Assembly: GCA_025618425.1 (NCBI GenBank) | Contig: CM046838.1 | Location: 22,004,711 to 22,068,710, forward strand | DNA length: 64,000 nucleotides | Direction: 5' to 3' | Source: Heliocidaris tuberculata | Lineage: Eukaryota; Echinodermata; Echinoidea; Camarodonta; Echinometridae | Part shown: positions 61,060 to 64,000 of the stretch, piece by piece | Position numbering within the stretch: the first letter of the stretch is position 1 | Layout: each line of letters starts with the position of its first letter | Notes under the pieces: generated by a model | Seen by the model: only the letters and a program-made list of their open reading frames with translations | What the model was told of the DNA's origin: nothing | Databases searched by the model: none | Program-made: the position numbers and the translations under genes

Positions 61060-62301
61060 CTTAATTTCGTCAGAATTTTCTTTCTTTATTTATTTATTTT
61101 TATTTTTCTCCCACTTTCTTGTGCAGACGATTTCTCAAAATCGGCAAAATCAATTTTCATCAAATTTCAGTCAGTCATCAGGCCTATCAAGGTCAAGTTC
61201 CACAAATTTTTTCAAGGTCATCAGATCATCGTGACGTCATCCAGGCGCCATTTTGTGAAATCACATTATCAATCATATTTTCATAACAATTCATCAAAAA
61301 TGAGCCATATTTGATACATATAAACTTCAGGTCAAGGGTCAACATAAAATGTCATCAAAATTTGCGTGCGCATCATGACGCGCACGTACGCGCGCGTCAA
61401 AATTTAAAAATGCTCAAAATCACTTTTTAATCAAAGGAGAGTACGGTTCAGGACATTTTAAGCATTTCAAATTTTTCCGTCCGTGCGCGTCCGCGCGCGC
61501 GCTATTCGCGCGCGCAGCGCGTACAGCACCTAAAAACGCCGTTTTTTTCGCATGTTTTGTATTCCTTACACTATTCTTGACAATTTCCAACTATTTACAG
61601 TCATTCTCGACCTTCCATAAAGCCACACGCGCGCGTTAAACTTTCAAATTCGTGCGCGCGTCAATGGGCAATATAATGTAAAAAGTGCTAAAAACATGCC
61701 TATCTAGAATTAGCCATAGCTCGTCAGAATGAACCGGTACCCCCCATTTTTTTTACATTTTCTGAAAGCCTATGAGTTGCAGATGTCGATTCATGCAAAA
61801 TTTTGGCCGATCGGATTTTGTGACGTCATCATATTTGCCTATGAACTCAAAAATTCAATTTTGAAAAAATTATATCATAATTTTTGTATTAGTTTGACAA
61901 TATTTCAGTAATAGATTGTCGATTTTCTTCCAAATTTTGATATGTTATAGCTGAGACAATTCTCTACAAGATCAGTTCCCACGATTTTTCATTTTGACAA
62001 AGGCATCATGGCGTATTTTTGCGATTAAAGGAGGTATGTCAATTTTTCACATTTTGCGTGTATTCTCTATGGGACATGACTTTTTCTCAAATCTTGATTC
62101 TACATTCCCGTCTTCTTTGAGCAGTATCTCTGTTATTTCTGCTCGATTTTCTCCCAAATTTTGGTATGTTATAGCTGAGACTATAAGCTTTTACAAGTAT
62201 GCCCTCCAATTTTTGATCAGATGTCGGGATCATGCCCATTTTTAAACTACAAAATGTCATTTGAGAAACCCATTTTTCGTCTACGTGTTATGTCTATTGC
62301 A

Positions 62302-62372
62302 AAACTTTTGGTCTATTGGTAAAGTACTTGCCTCCCATCCCGCCGACCCAGGTTCGATTCCCGGTGGGTCCA
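62302..62372 (+). pseudogene. tRNA-Gly-like sequence, unit 28 (variant)
   Basis: As in unit 22; followed by A and 22 T. Confidence 0.7.
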
Positions 62373-62989
62373 ATTTTTTTTTTTTTTTTTTTTTTGCCTT
62401 TCATTTTACTATCTTTTTCGACTATTATAACATACACCATCACAGACAATGTCATAAACTGCCTAATTTTGCGTGTTAAGTCTATTGGAAATTAGTGTGC
62501 AGTAGTTTGTGTACAATCTCATTCCTTGTCGTGTATTAAAGCTAAGGGGATAATCTCCCACATGTCCTGCAATATCAAATCGTCCAGTTCGTTATCACGA
62601 TTTCTCCAAATCGGCTCAGTCAATTTTCTTCATATTTTCGTCAGTCATCAGTCCTAATAAGGTCAAGTTCCCACATCTTTGTCAAGGTCATCAGGTTATT
62701 GTGACGTCATCCAGGCGCCATTTTGTGAAAATCAACTTATGGTTATATCTTCATAATGAAATGTCATTTCTCTTTCATATTTGGCATGGTTAAGGTCACT
62801 GTCATTTCAGTCAAGGTCAATTCGTTAAACGCGCGCGTACGCATACGTCCGCGCTTGTGCAAAATTTAGAAATGATTCAAATCCTCCCAAATTCATTTTG
62901 CAGACGTTTTATGCCATTTCAAGCACTTTTCGAAAAATCGCCCATAAAATTGAACCTGTAGGGGCGCTATGCCACTTAGGTTATCGTGG

Positions 62990-63057
62990 TTATTGTCATC
63001 ATTATTGTCATTATGATCATCATTATCAATATATCATTATCGTCATTGTCATCACTT
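62990..63057. repeat. TCATTA-rich simple repeat in tail C, unit 28
   Basis: Matches the unit 22 run. Confidence 0.7.
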
Positions 63058-63152
63058 ATATGACCATATCTTATCATCATTGTCGTCAACATTATGATTA
63101 TAATCTTGCAGAAATATTATCACACCTGACAAAGCAATTTGCCACAGTGAAA

Positions 63153-63196
63153 GACAGACCACCTAATTCGTCTTCAGTGACGAATTAAATTTCTAG
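63153..63196 (+). other. Helitron-like 3' terminus of unit 28
   Basis: Intact; last terminus in the window. Confidence 0.8.
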
Positions 63197-64000
63197 TTTA
63201 TTTTTATTTTTCTCCCACTTTCTTGTGCAGACGATTTCTCAAAATCGGCTAAATCAATTTTCATCAAATTTCAGTCAGTCATCAGGCCTGTCAAGGTCAA
63301 GGTCCACAATTTTTTTCAAGGTCATCAGATCATCGTGACGTCATCCAGGCGCCATTTTGTGAAATCACATTATCGATCATATCTTCATAACAGGTCATCA
63401 AAAATGAACCATATTTGATACACATAATCTTCAGGTCAAGGGTCAACATGAAATGTTATCAAAATTTGCGTGCGCATCATGACGCGCACGTACGCGCGCG
63501 TCAAAATTTAAAAATACTCAAAATCACTTTTTAATCAAAGGAGAGTACGGTTCAGGACATTTTAAGCATTTCAAATTTTTCTGTCCGTGCGCGTCCGCGC
63601 GCGCGCTATTCACGCGCGCAGCGCGTACAGAACCTAAAAACGCCGTTTTTTCGCATGTTTTGTATTCCTTACACTATTCTTGACAATTTCCAACTATTTA
63701 CAGTCATTCTCGACCTTCCATAATGCCACACGCGCGCGTCAAACTTTCAAATTCGTGCGCGCGTCAATGGGCAATATAATGTAAAAAGTGCTAAAAACAT
63801 GCCTATCTAGAATTAGCCATAGCTCGTCAGAATGAACCGGTACCCCCCATTTTTTTTACATTTTCTGAAAGCCTATGAGTTGCAGATGTCGATTCATGTA
63901 AAATTTTGGCCGATCGGATTTTGTGACGTCATCATATTTGCCTATGAAATCAAAAATTCAATTTTGAAAAAATTATATCACAATTTTTGTATTAGTTTGG
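63197..64000 (+). mobile_element. Unit 29, 5' part, cut by the window end
   Basis: First 804 bases of a unit that follows units 23 and 25 closely (AAGGTCCACAATTTTTTTC, ATGAAATGTTATC). The window ends before its tRNA-like segment. Confidence 0.85.

Larger units (their letters stand above)
60976..63196 (+). mobile_element. Unit 28 (2221 bp, two palindromes, tail C)
   Basis: Body and tail match units 22 and 26. It carries two palindromes. The first has the GGAATC spacer seen otherwise only in unit 24; the second is the perfect ATA form of units 22 and 26. Confidence 0.88.
1..64000 (+). repeat. Satellite-like tandem array of Helitron-like units
   Basis: The whole window is made of head-to-tail copies of one unit in a single orientation. 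The tRNA-like segment recurs 27 times, mostly every 2535-2537 bases. A 44-base 3' terminus (GACAGACCACCT, hairpin, CTAG) recurs 23 times. Full units run about 1.6-2.8 kb. No stretch over 300 bases falls outside the repeat, and there is no protein gene. The Helitron/Helentron assignment rests on end structure only, since no RepHel coding sequence is here. Alternative reading: a complex satellite that merely incorporated Helitron ends. Confidence 0.93.

Noticed and set aside
1..64000. Autonomous Helitron with Rep and helicase, or another transposase or reverse transcriptase
   Set aside because: No long frame on either strand and no recognisable catalytic motif.

Overview
The window is one continuous block of non-coding eukaryotic tandem repeat DNA. 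I found no credible protein-coding gene. Open frames reach at most 177 codons, recur once per repeat, run through poly-T and tRNA-like sequence, and match no protein family I recognise. The style (AT-rich with CpG-dense islands, repeated AGGTCA and TGACGTCA words, a tRNA-derived segment, Helitron-like ends) suggests an animal genome, perhaps a marine invertebrate. That host guess is weak.

The array holds about 30 head-to-tail units, all in the same orientation. A complete unit has these parts in order: (1) at the 5' end, 0 to 4 copies of a 27-30 bp palindrome built from AGGTGGTCTGTC and its inverse, in TTTA-rich DNA; (2) sub-repeat a, with AGGTCA half-sites, TGACGTCA and GGCGCC; (3) CpG-dense blocks; (4) an internally duplicated AT-rich module; (5) a tRNA-Gly(CCC)-like sequence with RNA polymerase III A and B boxes, usually followed by about 30 T; (6) sub-repeat b, a diverged copy of a; (7) one of several exchangeable 3' tails; (8) the inverted motif GACAGACCACCT, a hairpin and CTAG, followed by T. 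The terminal hairpin plus CTAG|T, with subterminal inverted repeats, is the architecture of a non-autonomous Helitron or Helentron (HINE/DINE-like) element. No Rep/helicase gene is present, so any movement would need proteins encoded elsewhere.

Layout. 1-16941 is a heterogeneous left part with mixed tails (A, B, C), palindrome clusters and one chimeric junction at 15060/15061. 16942-44833 is a homogenised core of eleven units of 2535-2537 bp that look almost identical by eye. 44834-47364 is a mosaic boundary unit. 47365-64000 is a divergent right flank of shorter units (870-2221 bp) with tails C and D, a unit interrupted in its T tract by the next unit, and one unit without the tRNA-like part. 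This pattern fits a satellite-like array grown from tandem Helitron-type elements, homogenised in the middle and diverged at one edge. Tails are named by content: A (begins AAGTGTAGACGTCG), B (ends TTGTAGGTATTATT, no hairpin), C (contains a TCATTA-rich stretch), D (short, lacks sub-repeat b).
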